Part shown: positions 28,411 through 36,729 of the stretch, piece by piece
Layout: every line of letters starts with the position of its first letter
Numbering within the stretch: the first letter of the stretch is position 1
Source: Streptomyces netropsis
GTDB lineage: Bacteria; Actinomycetota; Actinomycetes; Streptomycetales; Streptomycetaceae
Assembly: GCF_014203545.1 (NCBI RefSeq)
Contig: NZ_JACHJG010000002.1
Span: 620,001 to 684,000, forward strand
Length of the DNA stretch: 64,000 bases
Direction of reading: 5' to 3'
Translations under genes and position numbers: made by a program
Notes under the pieces: generated by a model
Seen by the model: the letters and a program-made list of their open reading frames with translations, nothing else
Told to the model about the DNA's origin: nothing
Databases searched by the model: none

Positions 28411-28449
28411 AGCGGTGCGGCCCGGGGAAGGATCCCGGGCCGCACCGCT
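28411..28449 (+). terminator. Strong hairpin terminator after aurI
   Basis: A perfect 16-bp stem (28411-28426 with 28434-28449, AGCGGTGCGGCCCGGG and its complement) with a 7-base loop starts 11 bp after the aurI stop and is followed by TTTCCTC. It marks the end of the aureothin-type transcription unit. Confidence 0.8.
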
Positions 28450-28596
28450 TTCCTCGCGCCTCGACCGCCTCCCCGCCGCGCGGCCCCTCGGATGCACGAC
28501 AGACGGGAACACCACCCCCGCTCCGGCCTGGGCCCCGACCGGCGTGGCTGCCAGGGTGGGACCACGACGGATCCCGAGGTGTCTGGAGCGACGAAC

Positions 28597-29895
28597 GTGC
28601 ATGTCCCCTTGACCGCATTCCAACTGGAGATCTGGATATCCCAGATCCTGGAACCGAGCAGCACGGTCTACAACGTCGGTGACTACTACGAGATCACCGG
28701 CGCCGTCGACGGGGCGCTCCTGGAACGTGCGGCTCGTACCGCCGTGGACGAAGCCGGATCACTGGGTGCGCGGTTCGTCACGGCACCCGACGGGGCACCG
28801 GCCCAGGAACTGGGGCCGGCGGAATGGGACTTCGACGTCCTCGACCTGAGCGGCACCCCCGATCCCGAGGCCGAGGCCCTGGCCTGGATGCGGGCGCAAC
28901 TCGACCGGCCGGTCGACCTCACCCGCGGCCCGTTGCTCGCAGCGGCCCTGATCAAGGTGTCGGACGACCGCCACTTCTGGTTCCGGCGCTTCCACCACAT
29001 CCTGCTGGACGCCCACAGCTGCGCCGTGCTCGCCCGCAGGACGGCGGATCTGTACAACGCGCTGCACAGCGGGACGCCGTCGTCCCCGAACCCCTTCGAG
29101 CCCGTGACGACCGCGCTCGAGCACGACCGGGCCTACCGGGCGGGCCGCCTGGCCCGGACCGACCGGGATTTCTGGGAGCAGGAGGCGACCGTCTGGCCGG
29201 TCACGGGGCGGCTGAAGGCGGACGCACCGCCCGCGCCCGTCGCCAGGAACGGCGAGCACGTTCTCCCACGGGCCGTGATCGACGCGATCCATGAGCAGAG
29301 TGAACGGCTCGGGGTGTCCCCGGCGCACTTCCAGATCACGGCGGCCGCCCTCTACCTGTGGCAGGCCACCGAGGCGGAAGAGGTGACGTTCGGCTGTTCC
29401 GTGGCGGGCCGCCCCACCCGCAAGCTGCGTGACGTCATCGCTCCGATGGCGAACATCCTGCCGATGCGGGTGGCCGTGGAGCCGGGCCGGTCCGTACGGG
29501 ACTCCTTCCAGCATGCGGACGGCCGGATCCGGCAGGCGCTGCGCCACCACCGGTACCGCTACGAGGAGTTCCGGCGGGCGCTGTCCGCACGACCGGACCA
29601 CCCGGCACAGCAGGGAGTCGGACCGCTGGTCAACATCTTGAATTTCGACCGCGACCTGCACTTCGGAGCGGCCAAGGGCGTGGTCCACACCCTGGTCACC
29701 GGCCCCATCCCGGACCTGGGCTTCTGCTTCGACTCACGCTCGGGGAGCGAGGGCACCGCCATCTGTGTGGAGGCCAATCCCGCCAACTATTCGGCGGAGG
29801 AGACGCAAGCCCACGCCGACGGCCTCGGTCTCCTCGTCGGGGAACTGGCCTCGGTCGATCCGGCGACGGCCCTGCGCGCCCTCGGCCGGGGCTGA
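28597..29895 (+). CDS. Free-standing NRPS condensation domain
   Basis: This 432-residue protein is a single condensation domain with no adenylation or carrier domain. It opens with LTAFQLEIWISQ, like the first core motif of starter-type C domains. The active-site motif is HHILLDAH (His133, His134, Asp138), with Ala where the canonical HHxxxDG has Gly, and late core motifs such as PMANILPMRV and RYRYEEFRRAL are present. Such proteins form amide or ester bonds between carrier-bound substrates in trans. GTG 28597 is chosen because GGAG lies at 28585-28588; the frame is open much further upstream through aurI but in another reading frame. It is separated from the other NRPS genes by a convergent regulator gene and a transporter. 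Its partner is probably the free A-T protein at 33718; this is inferred. Confidence 0.82.
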   Translation: MHVPLTAFQLEIWISQILEPSSTVYNVGDYYEITGAVDGALLERAARTAVDEAGSLGARFVTAPDGAPAQELGPAEWDFDVLDLSGTPDPEAEALAWMRAQLDRPVDLTRGPLLAAALIKVSDDRHFWFRRFHHILLDAHSCAVLARRTADLYNALHSGTPSSPNPFEPVTTALEHDRAYRAGRLARTDRDFWEQEATVWPVTGRLKADAPPAPVARNGEHVLPRAVIDAIHEQSERLGVSPAHFQITAAALYLWQATEAEEVTFGCSVAGRPTRKLRDVIAPMANILPMRVAVEPGRSVRDSFQHADGRIRQALRHHRYRYEEFRRALSARPDHPAQQGVGPLVNILNFDRDLHFGAAKGVVHTLVTGPIPDLGFCFDSRSGSEGTAICVEANPANYSAEETQAHADGLGLLVGELASVDPATALRALGRG

Positions 29896-29912
29896 CCGCC
29901 CGCGGCGCGCGT

Positions 29913-30932
29913 TCACTCCTCCCCTCGGGCAGCCCTGTCGGCACGGAGCTGCCCGAGGAGGTAGCCGGCCTGGAAACGGCTCGTGGCGCCGACGGCCTTC
30001 ATGATCTCCGAGACATGGCGCTGACAGCTGCGCACCGACATGCCCAGGCGCCGTGCGATGGACTTGTCCTCCAGGCCCTCGGAGAGCATGGCGGCGATCG
30101 ACTCCTGGATCTCCCCGGAGATGCGCAGCGCCGACGCCGTGTCGAAGGTGAGGGGGAACGGGGAGGCGCCACGCCAGCAGCAGTCGAAGAAGGCCCGCAT
30201 GCAGTGGATGAGATGGGGCTCGCGCACCACCAGCGCCGCCTGCGGGTCGTCCGGCAGGCCCAGCAACGCCACCCGGTGGTCGAAGACCAGCATGCGGCAG
30301 AGGCCCTCGGACTGGGTACGCACCTCCGCTCCCAGGCTCGTCATGCGCCGCACGCGTTCCACCGTCGGCTGGTGGTAGCGGGCGGTGTGCTGGTAGAGCG
30401 TGCGCATGGCGACGCCGCGCGCCAGTGTCCGGTTGTCCCGCTCCGCCGCCTCCTCCAGGGCCCGGGGCGAGCGGGGACCGCCCGGCTGTGCGGCGAGCAC
30501 CTCCTCGTGGCAGGAGAGCATCAGTTCCTCGATGGTCTCCTGGACGACACCGAGATCGGTGATCAGCTCGACCGGTTCCGCGTCGGAGCGGTGTGCCCAA
30601 CCCGACTCGTACGTCGGGAGCAGTGACTCGAACATCCACCGGAACCGCTCGATTTCCTCGTGCTGTTCCCGGATATGACGTTCCATCGGGCGCAGCATCC
30701 GATTGGCGGCGGTCCGTGGCGGCACCGCGGTGAAGCGGTCGGTCCCCGATTCGGTGCGGGACAGTAACCGCATTCCCAGAAGTTCCTTGAGCGCCCGTTC
30801 CGTGGTGTCGTCGTCGAGTCCGAGAGCACCGAAATCCTTTGCGCCGCACACGCTTCGCTGTGCCGCGAATTCGAAGACGCGCAGAGCTTCCTGACTCAGT
30901 TCCATGTGGCCGAACGGCCTCGAGGTATTCAT
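29913..30932 (-). CDS. LuxR-type transcriptional regulator
   Basis: The 339-residue protein ends in a LuxR-type helix-turn-helix (about 265-335: EIQESIAAMLSEGLEDKSIA, then RRLGMSVRSCQRHVSEIMKA). The N-terminal part begins with a winged-helix-like segment (LSQEALRVFEFAAQRSVCGA) of the kind seen in actinomycete HTH/TrmB-like LuxR regulators; the middle shows no receiver or ATPase motif. It has a good ribosome binding site (GAGGAGGG) before ATG 30932. An in-frame TTA codon at 30765-30767 suggests bldA dependence. It is convergent with the condensation-domain gene (17 bp between stops) and divergent from the MFS gene, so it probably controls this NRPS locus. Confidence 0.8.
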   Translation of the reverse strand: MNTSRPFGHMELSQEALRVFEFAAQRSVCGAKDFGALGLDDDTTERALKELLGMRLLSRTESGTDRFTAVPPRTAANRMLRPMERHIREQHEEIERFRWMFESLLPTYESGWAHRSDAEPVELITDLGVVQETIEELMLSCHEEVLAAQPGGPRSPRALEEAAERDNRTLARGVAMRTLYQHTARYHQPTVERVRRMTSLGAEVRTQSEGLCRMLVFDHRVALLGLPDDPQAALVVREPHLIHCMRAFFDCCWRGASPFPLTFDTASALRISGEIQESIAAMLSEGLEDKSIARRLGMSVRSCQRHVSEIMKAVGATSRFQAGYLLGQLRADRAARGEE

Positions 30933-31029
30933 GACCCTCCTCTTGCGCCAGCACTGTCCGCCGATCAGTAGGAAGCCTAGGCAGGACGGGTCAACAGCCA
31001 GTCAACGATGAGGAGACGGGAATGTCCAC

Positions 31030-32379
31030 GTGAAAGTGAAACCCCGGACGGGACGACAGGGCGCGCCGGGAGCGGACGCCGCGCAAGGGACGGACGGGGC
31101 CGGGCGGGCGGCGGGGCGGGCGCCTCGCGGCGGGCTGCTGCGCCGCCACCGGGACTTCCGGTTGCTGTGGTGCGGTGAGTCCGCCGGCAAATTCGGCGCC
31201 TCGGTCACGACGGTGCTGCTGCCGCTGGCCGCCGTCTCCGTCCTGCACGCCGGGACCTTCGAGGTGAGCCTGCTCAACGCCGCGACCTGGCTGCCCTGGC
31301 TGCTGATCGGGCTCCCCGCCGGGGTCTGGGTGGACCGGCTGCGCCGCAGAACGGTCATGATGGTCAGCGACGCCGTCTCCGGCGCCCTGTTCCTGAGCGT
31401 GCCCGTCGCCGCCTGGTTCGGGGTGCTCGGTATCGGGCAACTCCTGCTCGTCGCCCTGCTGGCCGGGGCGGCGGCCGTCTTCTTCCAGACCGCGTACACC
31501 GCCTATCTCCCCACCCTGGTCGGCCCCGCCGACCAGGCCGAGGGCAATGCGAAGCTGCACGGCAGCGCTTCCGCTGCGCAGATCGCCGGATTCGGATCCG
31601 GCGGGCTGATCGCCCAGTCCGTCGGCGCGGTCAACGGGATACTGACCAACGCGGCGACCTTCCTCGTCTCCCTCGTGTGCGTGGCCCGCATCCGGCGCCG
31701 GGAGCCGCCGCCTCCCGCCGCCGCGGCCGAACGGGCGCGTGGCGCGCTGCTCAGGGAAGTGGCGGAGGGGGTGGACCTGGTCGTCCGCGATCCGTATCTG
31801 CGAAGTCTCACGCTCTTCGGGGCCGTCTCCAACTTCTTCCTGGGCGGCTGCAACTCCCTCCTCGTGGTGTTCCTGGTGCGCGACGTCGGCCTTTCGCCCG
31901 GCGCGGTGGGGGCCCTGGTGGGGGTCGGCGGTGCCGGCGGGGTCCTGGGCGCGCTGCTGGTGCGACGGTGCGCGGCCCGCTTCGGGACCGCCCGTGCCCT
32001 GCTGCTGTTCGAGCTCGGCGTCCCCGCGCTCGCCCCCCTCATGGCACTCACGACGCGGGACGCGGGACTGGCGCTCTTCGTCGTGGGCTATGCGGCGGGC
32101 GCGCTGGGCGTCGTGGCGGGCAACATCATCAAGGCGGGCTTCACCCAGGCCTATTGCGCCTCGGAGGTACTCGGCCGGGTCACCGCGTGTTCGGCGTTCC
32201 TCAACTACGGGACGCTGCCGCTCGGCGCGCTGGCCGCCGGGGGACTGGGCGCCTGGCTCGGGGTCCGCCCGACGATGGGGCTGATGACCGTGGGCATGCC
32301 GCTGGCCGCGCTGATCCTGTGCTGCTCACCGATCCGCACCCGCAGGGATCTGCCGGTGCGGGAGCCCGGGACGAACTGA
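31030..32379 (+). CDS. MFS transporter, EntS/MFS_3-like exporter
   Basis: This is a 449-residue membrane protein with about 10-12 hydrophobic helices after a polar N-terminus of about 35 residues. It has the MFS loop motif GVWVDRLRRRTVMMVSD between helices 2 and 3 and a long central polar loop near residues 215-245. It resembles the MFS_3 group that includes enterobactin exporter EntS and many actinomycete peptide or macrolide exporters. It lies between the divergent LuxR regulator gene and the hydroxylase-NRPS genes, so it likely exports the NRPS product and gives self-protection. The GTG at 31030 is the best start available; a GAGGAGACGGGA stretch lies just upstream. Confidence 0.82.
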   Translation: MKVKPRTGRQGAPGADAAQGTDGAGRAAGRAPRGGLLRRHRDFRLLWCGESAGKFGASVTTVLLPLAAVSVLHAGTFEVSLLNAATWLPWLLIGLPAGVWVDRLRRRTVMMVSDAVSGALFLSVPVAAWFGVLGIGQLLLVALLAGAAAVFFQTAYTAYLPTLVGPADQAEGNAKLHGSASAAQIAGFGSGGLIAQSVGAVNGILTNAATFLVSLVCVARIRRREPPPPAAAAERARGALLREVAEGVDLVVRDPYLRSLTLFGAVSNFFLGGCNSLLVVFLVRDVGLSPGAVGALVGVGGAGGVLGALLVRRCAARFGTARALLLFELGVPALAPLMALTTRDAGLALFVVGYAAGALGVVAGNIIKAGFTQAYCASEVLGRVTACSAFLNYGTLPLGALAAGGLGAWLGVRPTMGLMTVGMPLAALILCCSPIRTRRDLPVREPGTN

Positions 32380-32686
32380 GCGAGCCGCCCGCCACCGTTT
32401 TCGTATCCGCCGCTCACCCCTCTCATATATGCGACAGGCGCGAAGATAATCCCCGAACTCACTGGGATGCGGCGCTCTTTGCTGACAACGTGAAACCCCT
32501 CGGACGACCGAGAAATCCCCAGCACATCCGGAAGTGGGAGGAAGTACTCCGTGATTCATTCCCGGGGCCCGGTACGGAAGACGACCCACCCGTCATCGAC
32601 GGAGAGCGACACCGGATGGGGGTGACCTTTCCGGAGCGGCACACGAGGAAATCCGTCGGCAACAGCACGAAAGGACGAGCATCATC
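32380..32686. promoter_or_regulatory. Intergenic region before the hydroxylase-NRPS genes
   Basis: These 307 bases hold no convincing gene. A locally AT-rich stretch (TCATATATGCGAC near 32424-32436) could contribute to a promoter for the plus-strand series from 32687 to 42720. GAAAGGA precedes the ATG at 32687. No strong hairpin was found after the MFS stop. Confidence 0.4.
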
Positions 32687-33721
32687 ATGAGTTCTTCCCG
32701 GCCCGACACCATCGGCACACTCACCTGGACCATCGAAACCGGAAAACCGGCGACGACACACGTCCCCCGGTTCGCGGACGCCGACGAGGCGGGCCAGTGG
32801 CTCACCTCGATCCGATCGGAGCTGCGCGCCGCACTCCACCGGCACGGCTCGCTCTACCTGCGCGGCCTCCCGATCGACGACATCGACGACTTCGCGAAGG
32901 TGCGGGACGCCCTCGTACCCCGGCGCACCCCCTACCGGGAGAAAGCCACCCCGCGCAGCAGCTACGGCAACGACGTCTACTCCTCCACCGACCTCCCACC
33001 GAACCAGCCCATCCGGATGCACAACGAGAACAGCTACACCCTGACCTTCCCGGGGCTGCTGCTGTTCTCCTGCCTGACCGCTCCGGAGGAGGGCGGAGCG
33101 ACACCGGTCGCGGACTGCCGCGAGGTGCTGCGCCGCCTCCCCGCCGACCTGGTCGCCCGGATGCGCTCCGCCGGCTGGCTGTTGATGCGCACCTACTCGG
33201 AGCACATCTCCCTGGACTGGCGGACCGCCTTCGCGGCCGACAGCAGGGAGGACGTCGAGAAGTACTGCGCGGACAACCTCGTCTCCTGCGAGTGGGACGC
33301 CTCGGACGGCCTGCGCACACGGCAGCTCCGCCCCGGCATCATCCACCACCCCGAGACGGGCGAGGAAGTCTGGTTCAACCACATGGCCTTCTGGAACTCC
33401 TGGTCCCTGGACGAGGAGCTCCGCGAGGCCCTGCTCGACGAGTTCGGACCCGACGGGCTGCCCTTCGAGACGGCCCTCGGTGACGGAGTGCCGCTGACGC
33501 GGGAGGACATCGACACGATCAACGCCGCCTACGAGGGTGCGACGCTCCGTGAGACCTGGCAGCCCGGCGACGTACTGCTCGTCGACAACGTCCTGTGCAC
33601 CCACGGCCGGGACCCCTTCCGGGGCGACCGGCGCATCGTCGTCGCCATGGGCGACCCCGTAGAACTCGCGGACTGCCGGCCCACGGTGGCCCCCGCCCCA
33701 CGAGAGGACCAGCACGCGTGA
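32687..33721 (+). CDS. Fe(II)/2-oxoglutarate hydroxylase, TauD/SyrP family
   Basis: The 344-residue protein is a TauD/TfdA-fold dioxygenase close in layout to SyrP, which hydroxylates a carrier-bound amino acid in NRPS pathways. The iron ligands are visible as His112-x-Glu114 (RMHNENSY; Glu in place of the common Asp) and distal His306 (LCTHGRDPF), followed by the 2-oxoglutarate-binding arginine region GDRRIVVAM. The segment [20 protein letters not shown] is typical of the SyrP-like group. Its stop overlaps the GTG of the A-T gene by 4 bp (GTGA), so the two are translationally coupled. It therefore most likely hydroxylates the amino acid held on that A-T protein; this is inferred. Confidence 0.85.
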   Translation: MSSSRPDTIGTLTWTIETGKPATTHVPRFADADEAGQWLTSIRSELRAALHRHGSLYLRGLPIDDIDDFAKVRDALVPRRTPYREKATPRSSYGNDVYSSTDLPPNQPIRMHNENSYTLTFPGLLLFSCLTAPEEGGATPVADCREVLRRLPADLVARMRSAGWLLMRTYSEHISLDWRTAFAADSREDVEKYCADNLVSCEWDASDGLRTRQLRPGIIHHPETGEEVWFNHMAFWNSWSLDEELREALLDEFGPDGLPFETALGDGVPLTREDIDTINAAYEGATLRETWQPGDVLLVDNVLCTHGRDPFRGDRRIVVAMGDPVELADCRPTVAPAPREDQHA

Positions 33722-35577
33722 CCGCCATTACCGAAGAGCCGTACGGCAGCACGCCGGCCCCGGACCACCACCGGGACCACCCCGCCGACCTCCTGGCCCG
33801 CTTCCAGCAGGCAGTGGCGGCCACACCGGACCGGTCAGCGGTCCACGACGAGCGCGGCAGCCTGACCTTCGCCGAACTCGACCGACGAACCGCCCAGCTG
33901 GGCAAGGCCCTGACCGTGCGAGGTGCCGCACCCGGCGAGCACATCGGCGTCAGCCTTCCCCGCGGCGCGGACCTCGTCGTCGCGCTGCTCGCCGTATGGC
34001 GGGCGGGCGCCGCCTACGTTCCGCTCGACCCCGCGTACCCGACGGAGCGCCTCCACGCGATGGTGCGGGACGCGGGCATCAGGACCCTGCTGACGGCCGA
34101 CGACGAACAGGTGTGGCCCGAGGGCGTACAGACGCTCTCCCTCACGGAGCTCCCCGCCTCACCGGGCCGGCACCCGGAGCCGCCGGTCCGGACCCCCGCG
34201 CACGCCCCGGCGTACGTGATCTACACCTCCGGCTCGACGGGCACCCCGAAGGGCGTCGAGACCACCCGCGGCGGTGTGGCGGCCCTGATGTCCGGGCTGG
34301 AGGCGGCGGGCATGTACGCCGAGGAGCCCCGCGTCGTCGCCTGGAACGCCAGCGTCTCCTTCGACGCCTCCGTCCAGCAGTGGGCGCGGGTGTGCCGGGG
34401 CGACACCCTGGTGGTGCTCGGCGAGGAGGAGCGCACCGACCCCGCCCGACTGTGCGAGGTCCTGGACCGGCACGGTGTGCACGACCTCGACCTGACCCCG
34501 TCGCACTGGCACCTGCTCCGGGCCGACCTGCTCGTGCGTGCCGCCGAAGGACGGCGGCTGAGGCTGTTCATGGGCGGTGAGCCGGTACCCGAGCCCACCT
34601 GGCGTGAACTCGCGGCCGAACGCGCCGAGGGACGACTCGAAGCGCTCAACCTCTACGGTCCCACCGAGTGCACGGTGGACGCCACCGCCACATGGATCGA
34701 GGGCGGCTCCCCGCACATCGGCCACCCGCTGCCGGGGGTACGCGCCCACGTCCTGGACGCCGCGCTGCGGCCGGTGGCGGACGGTGAGGAAGGCGAACTC
34801 CACCTGGCGGGCGCCGGGGTGGCGGCGGGGTACGTGGGACGGCCCTCGCTCACCGCGACCCGGTTCGTCGCCGACCCGTTCGCGGCCGACGGCAGCCGGA
34901 TGTACCGCACCGGCGACAAGGTGCGCCGCCGCGCCGACAAGACCCTGGAGTACCTGGGGCGCATCGACCGGCAGGTGAAGATCCGCGGCTACCGGGTCGA
35001 GCTGGGGGAGATCGAGGCGGCCCTGGCCACCCACCCCGGTGTGACGACCGCGGTCGTCACCCTGCACAGCAGCCCGGCCGCCGGGGAGCAACTGGCCGCG
35101 TACCTCGTCGCGGCGGACGGCACGGGAGGTTCCGCGGCGGCCGCCGCACCGGGCCCGGACGCGCTGCGGGACCATCTGGCCGGAATCCTGCCGCAGTACA
35201 TGCTCCCGACCGCGTACGTCACCCTCGACGCCCTGCCGCTGACGGTGAATGGCAAGGTCGACCTCGCCGCCCTGCCGGCCCCTGAACAGGCCGCGGACGC
35301 CGCCGCACAGCCGGAGGACGACGCGGCGCGGCACCACGCCCCGGACGGCGAGGTCGAGACGCTCATAGCCGATGTGTGGTCCGAGGTGCTGGGCCGTGCG
35401 CACATCCGGGCCGACGACGACTTCTTCGCCCTGGGCGGCCATTCGCTGATCGCCCTGCGCGTCGTCGCCCGGCTGAAGAAACAGCTCGGGATCGCCATGT
35501 CCGCCCGCGAGGTCTACCGGCACCCCCGGCTCAGGGACCTCGCGCAGCACGTCGAGACCGTGCGCGTCGGCCGCTGA
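33718..35577 (+). CDS. Free-standing NRPS adenylation-thiolation protein (Gln/Glu-like code)
   Basis: This 619-residue protein has one adenylation domain (about 20-520) and one carrier domain (about 535-615). Motifs are [11 protein letters not shown] (core A3, about residue 168), NLYGPTE (A5), [10 protein letters not shown] (A7), [17 protein letters not shown] (A8) and NGKVD (A10), then GGHSL with Ser576. Reading the ten specificity positions by alignment to GrsA gives D-A-Q-D-F-G-L-V-D-K, nearest to glutamine/glutamate codes; this hand alignment is tentative. There is no condensation domain in cis, so it needs partners in trans (28597-29895 or the large NRPS). The GTG start at 33718 overlaps the hydroxylase stop, pointing to a hydroxylated residue as the building block. 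Confidence 0.88.
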   Translation: MTAITEEPYGSTPAPDHHRDHPADLLARFQQAVAATPDRSAVHDERGSLTFAELDRRTAQLGKALTVRGAAPGEHIGVSLPRGADLVVALLAVWRAGAAYVPLDPAYPTERLHAMVRDAGIRTLLTADDEQVWPEGVQTLSLTELPASPGRHPEPPVRTPAHAPAYVIYTSGSTGTPKGVETTRGGVAALMSGLEAAGMYAEEPRVVAWNASVSFDASVQQWARVCRGDTLVVLGEEERTDPARLCEVLDRHGVHDLDLTPSHWHLLRADLLVRAAEGRRLRLFMGGEPVPEPTWRELAAERAEGRLEALNLYGPTECTVDATATWIEGGSPHIGHPLPGVRAHVLDAALRPVADGEEGELHLAGAGVAAGYVGRPSLTATRFVADPFAADGSRMYRTGDKVRRRADKTLEYLGRIDRQVKIRGYRVELGEIEAALATHPGVTTAVVTLHSSPAAGEQLAAYLVAADGTGGSAAAAAPGPDALRDHLAGILPQYMLPTAYVTLDALPLTVNGKVDLAALPAPEQAADAAAQPEDDAARHHAPDGEVETLIADVWSEVLGRAHIRADDDFFALGGHSLIALRVVARLKKQLGIAMSAREVYRHPRLRDLAQHVETVRVGR

Positions 35578-35663
35578 CCGGCGCACCGCGGACCGTTGCC
35601 CCCGGCCGGTCACCGTGGCGGCGACGCGGCGGCCGGGATCCGTTCGAGAAAGAGAGGGCCACG

Positions 35664-36440
35664 ATGGCCGCACGACAGGACACCACCGTCATCCGGATCA
35701 AACAGCCGGACCACAACACCCGGCGCACACTCCTCTGCCTGGGCTTCTGCGGCGGGGGCACCGGGCCCTACCACGCGTGGAGCGAACACGTCCCCGAGGA
35801 CGTGGCCCTCTCCGCCATCTGCTACCCGGGTCGGGAGGGACGTTTCCTGGAGCCGTGCGCGAGGGACTGGGAGGAACTCGCCGCCGACACCACGACCGCC
35901 GTGCTCTCGGCCGTCGACGGGCCGTACGTGCTGTTCGGCCACAGCATGGGCGGATGGATGGCCTTCGACGTGGCGTCCCGCATCGAAAGCAGCGGCGGGC
36001 CGCTGCCCGAAGCACTGGTCGTCTCCTCGTGCAACGCCCCCGACCGTGGCCTCACCCCCCGCGACATGTTCCCCGCGCGCCAGGACAGCGACGCGCAGCT
36101 GCTGGACTGGATGCTGAGCAACGGTCTGATGCCCGCGCACGTCATGGAGGATCCCGACCTCCAGGACATGGCGGTCGAGCTCATGCGCGAGGACATCCGC
36201 GTGCGCGACACCTTCGGCTACCGGCCGGGGACCGCTGTGAGCGTCCCGGTCCAGATGCTCTCCGCGACCGATGACGACGTCATCGAGAAGGACGCCGGAG
36301 ACCAGTGGAGCAGGGTCGCGCTCGGCCCCTACCGCCACGACGTACTGCCCGGCGGGCACTTCTACACCCCGGACATCTGGCGTGAGCTGCCCGTCCACAT
36401 CACCGCGCTCACCGCGTCCATGGCCCCGGCACCCGCCTGA
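35664..36440 (+). CDS. Type II thioesterase
   Basis: This 258-residue alpha/beta-hydrolase of the GrsT/TesA type has the nucleophile elbow FGHSMGGWMAFD and a late GGHFYTPD segment carrying the catalytic His. The N-terminal strand contains LLCLGFCGGGTGPYHAW and the family YPGREGR motif follows. Stand-alone thioesterases of this class clear misprimed or stalled carrier domains. It lies between the A-T gene and mbtH in the same direction. The ATG at 35664 has an AGAGAGGG site upstream. Confidence 0.9.
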   Translation: MAARQDTTVIRIKQPDHNTRRTLLCLGFCGGGTGPYHAWSEHVPEDVALSAICYPGREGRFLEPCARDWEELAADTTTAVLSAVDGPYVLFGHSMGGWMAFDVASRIESSGGPLPEALVVSSCNAPDRGLTPRDMFPARQDSDAQLLDWMLSNGLMPAHVMEDPDLQDMAVELMREDIRVRDTFGYRPGTAVSVPVQMLSATDDDVIEKDAGDQWSRVALGPYRHDVLPGGHFYTPDIWRELPVHITALTASMAPAPA

Positions 36441-36500
36441 TTCCGCCGCTCCTCCCCGCTTCTCTCCCACCCCGCTCCTCATCGGAAAGGACCCCCCTTC

Positions 36501-36701
36501 GTGACGAATCCCTTCGAGAACCCCGACGGCACCTACCTGGTCCTGGTCAACGGCCGCAACCAGCACTCCCTGTGGCCGTCGCACATCGCGCCCCCCATGG
36601 GCTGGACCGTGACGCACGGCGCGGCCGGCCACCAGGCGTGCCTCGACCACATCGAGGCGAACTGGAGCGACCTGTCGCCGAAGACCGCCGTGGGCCAGTG
36701 A
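36501..36701 (+). CDS. MbtH-like adenylation-domain chaperone
   Basis: The 66-residue protein has the signature of the family: [15 protein letters not shown] at the start, the invariant tryptophans in HSLWP, GWTV and ANWSDL, and CLDHIE. MbtH-like proteins bind adenylation domains and support their folding or activity. It starts with GTG and lies 28 bp upstream of the large NRPS gene, whose A domain is its likely partner, along with the free A-T protein. Confidence 0.93.
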   Translation: MTNPFENPDGTYLVLVNGRNQHSLWPSHIAPPMGWTVTHGAAGHQACLDHIEANWSDLSPKTAVGQ

Positions 36702-36729
36702 ACCGTTCCCGGAACTCCAAGGAAGTGTC

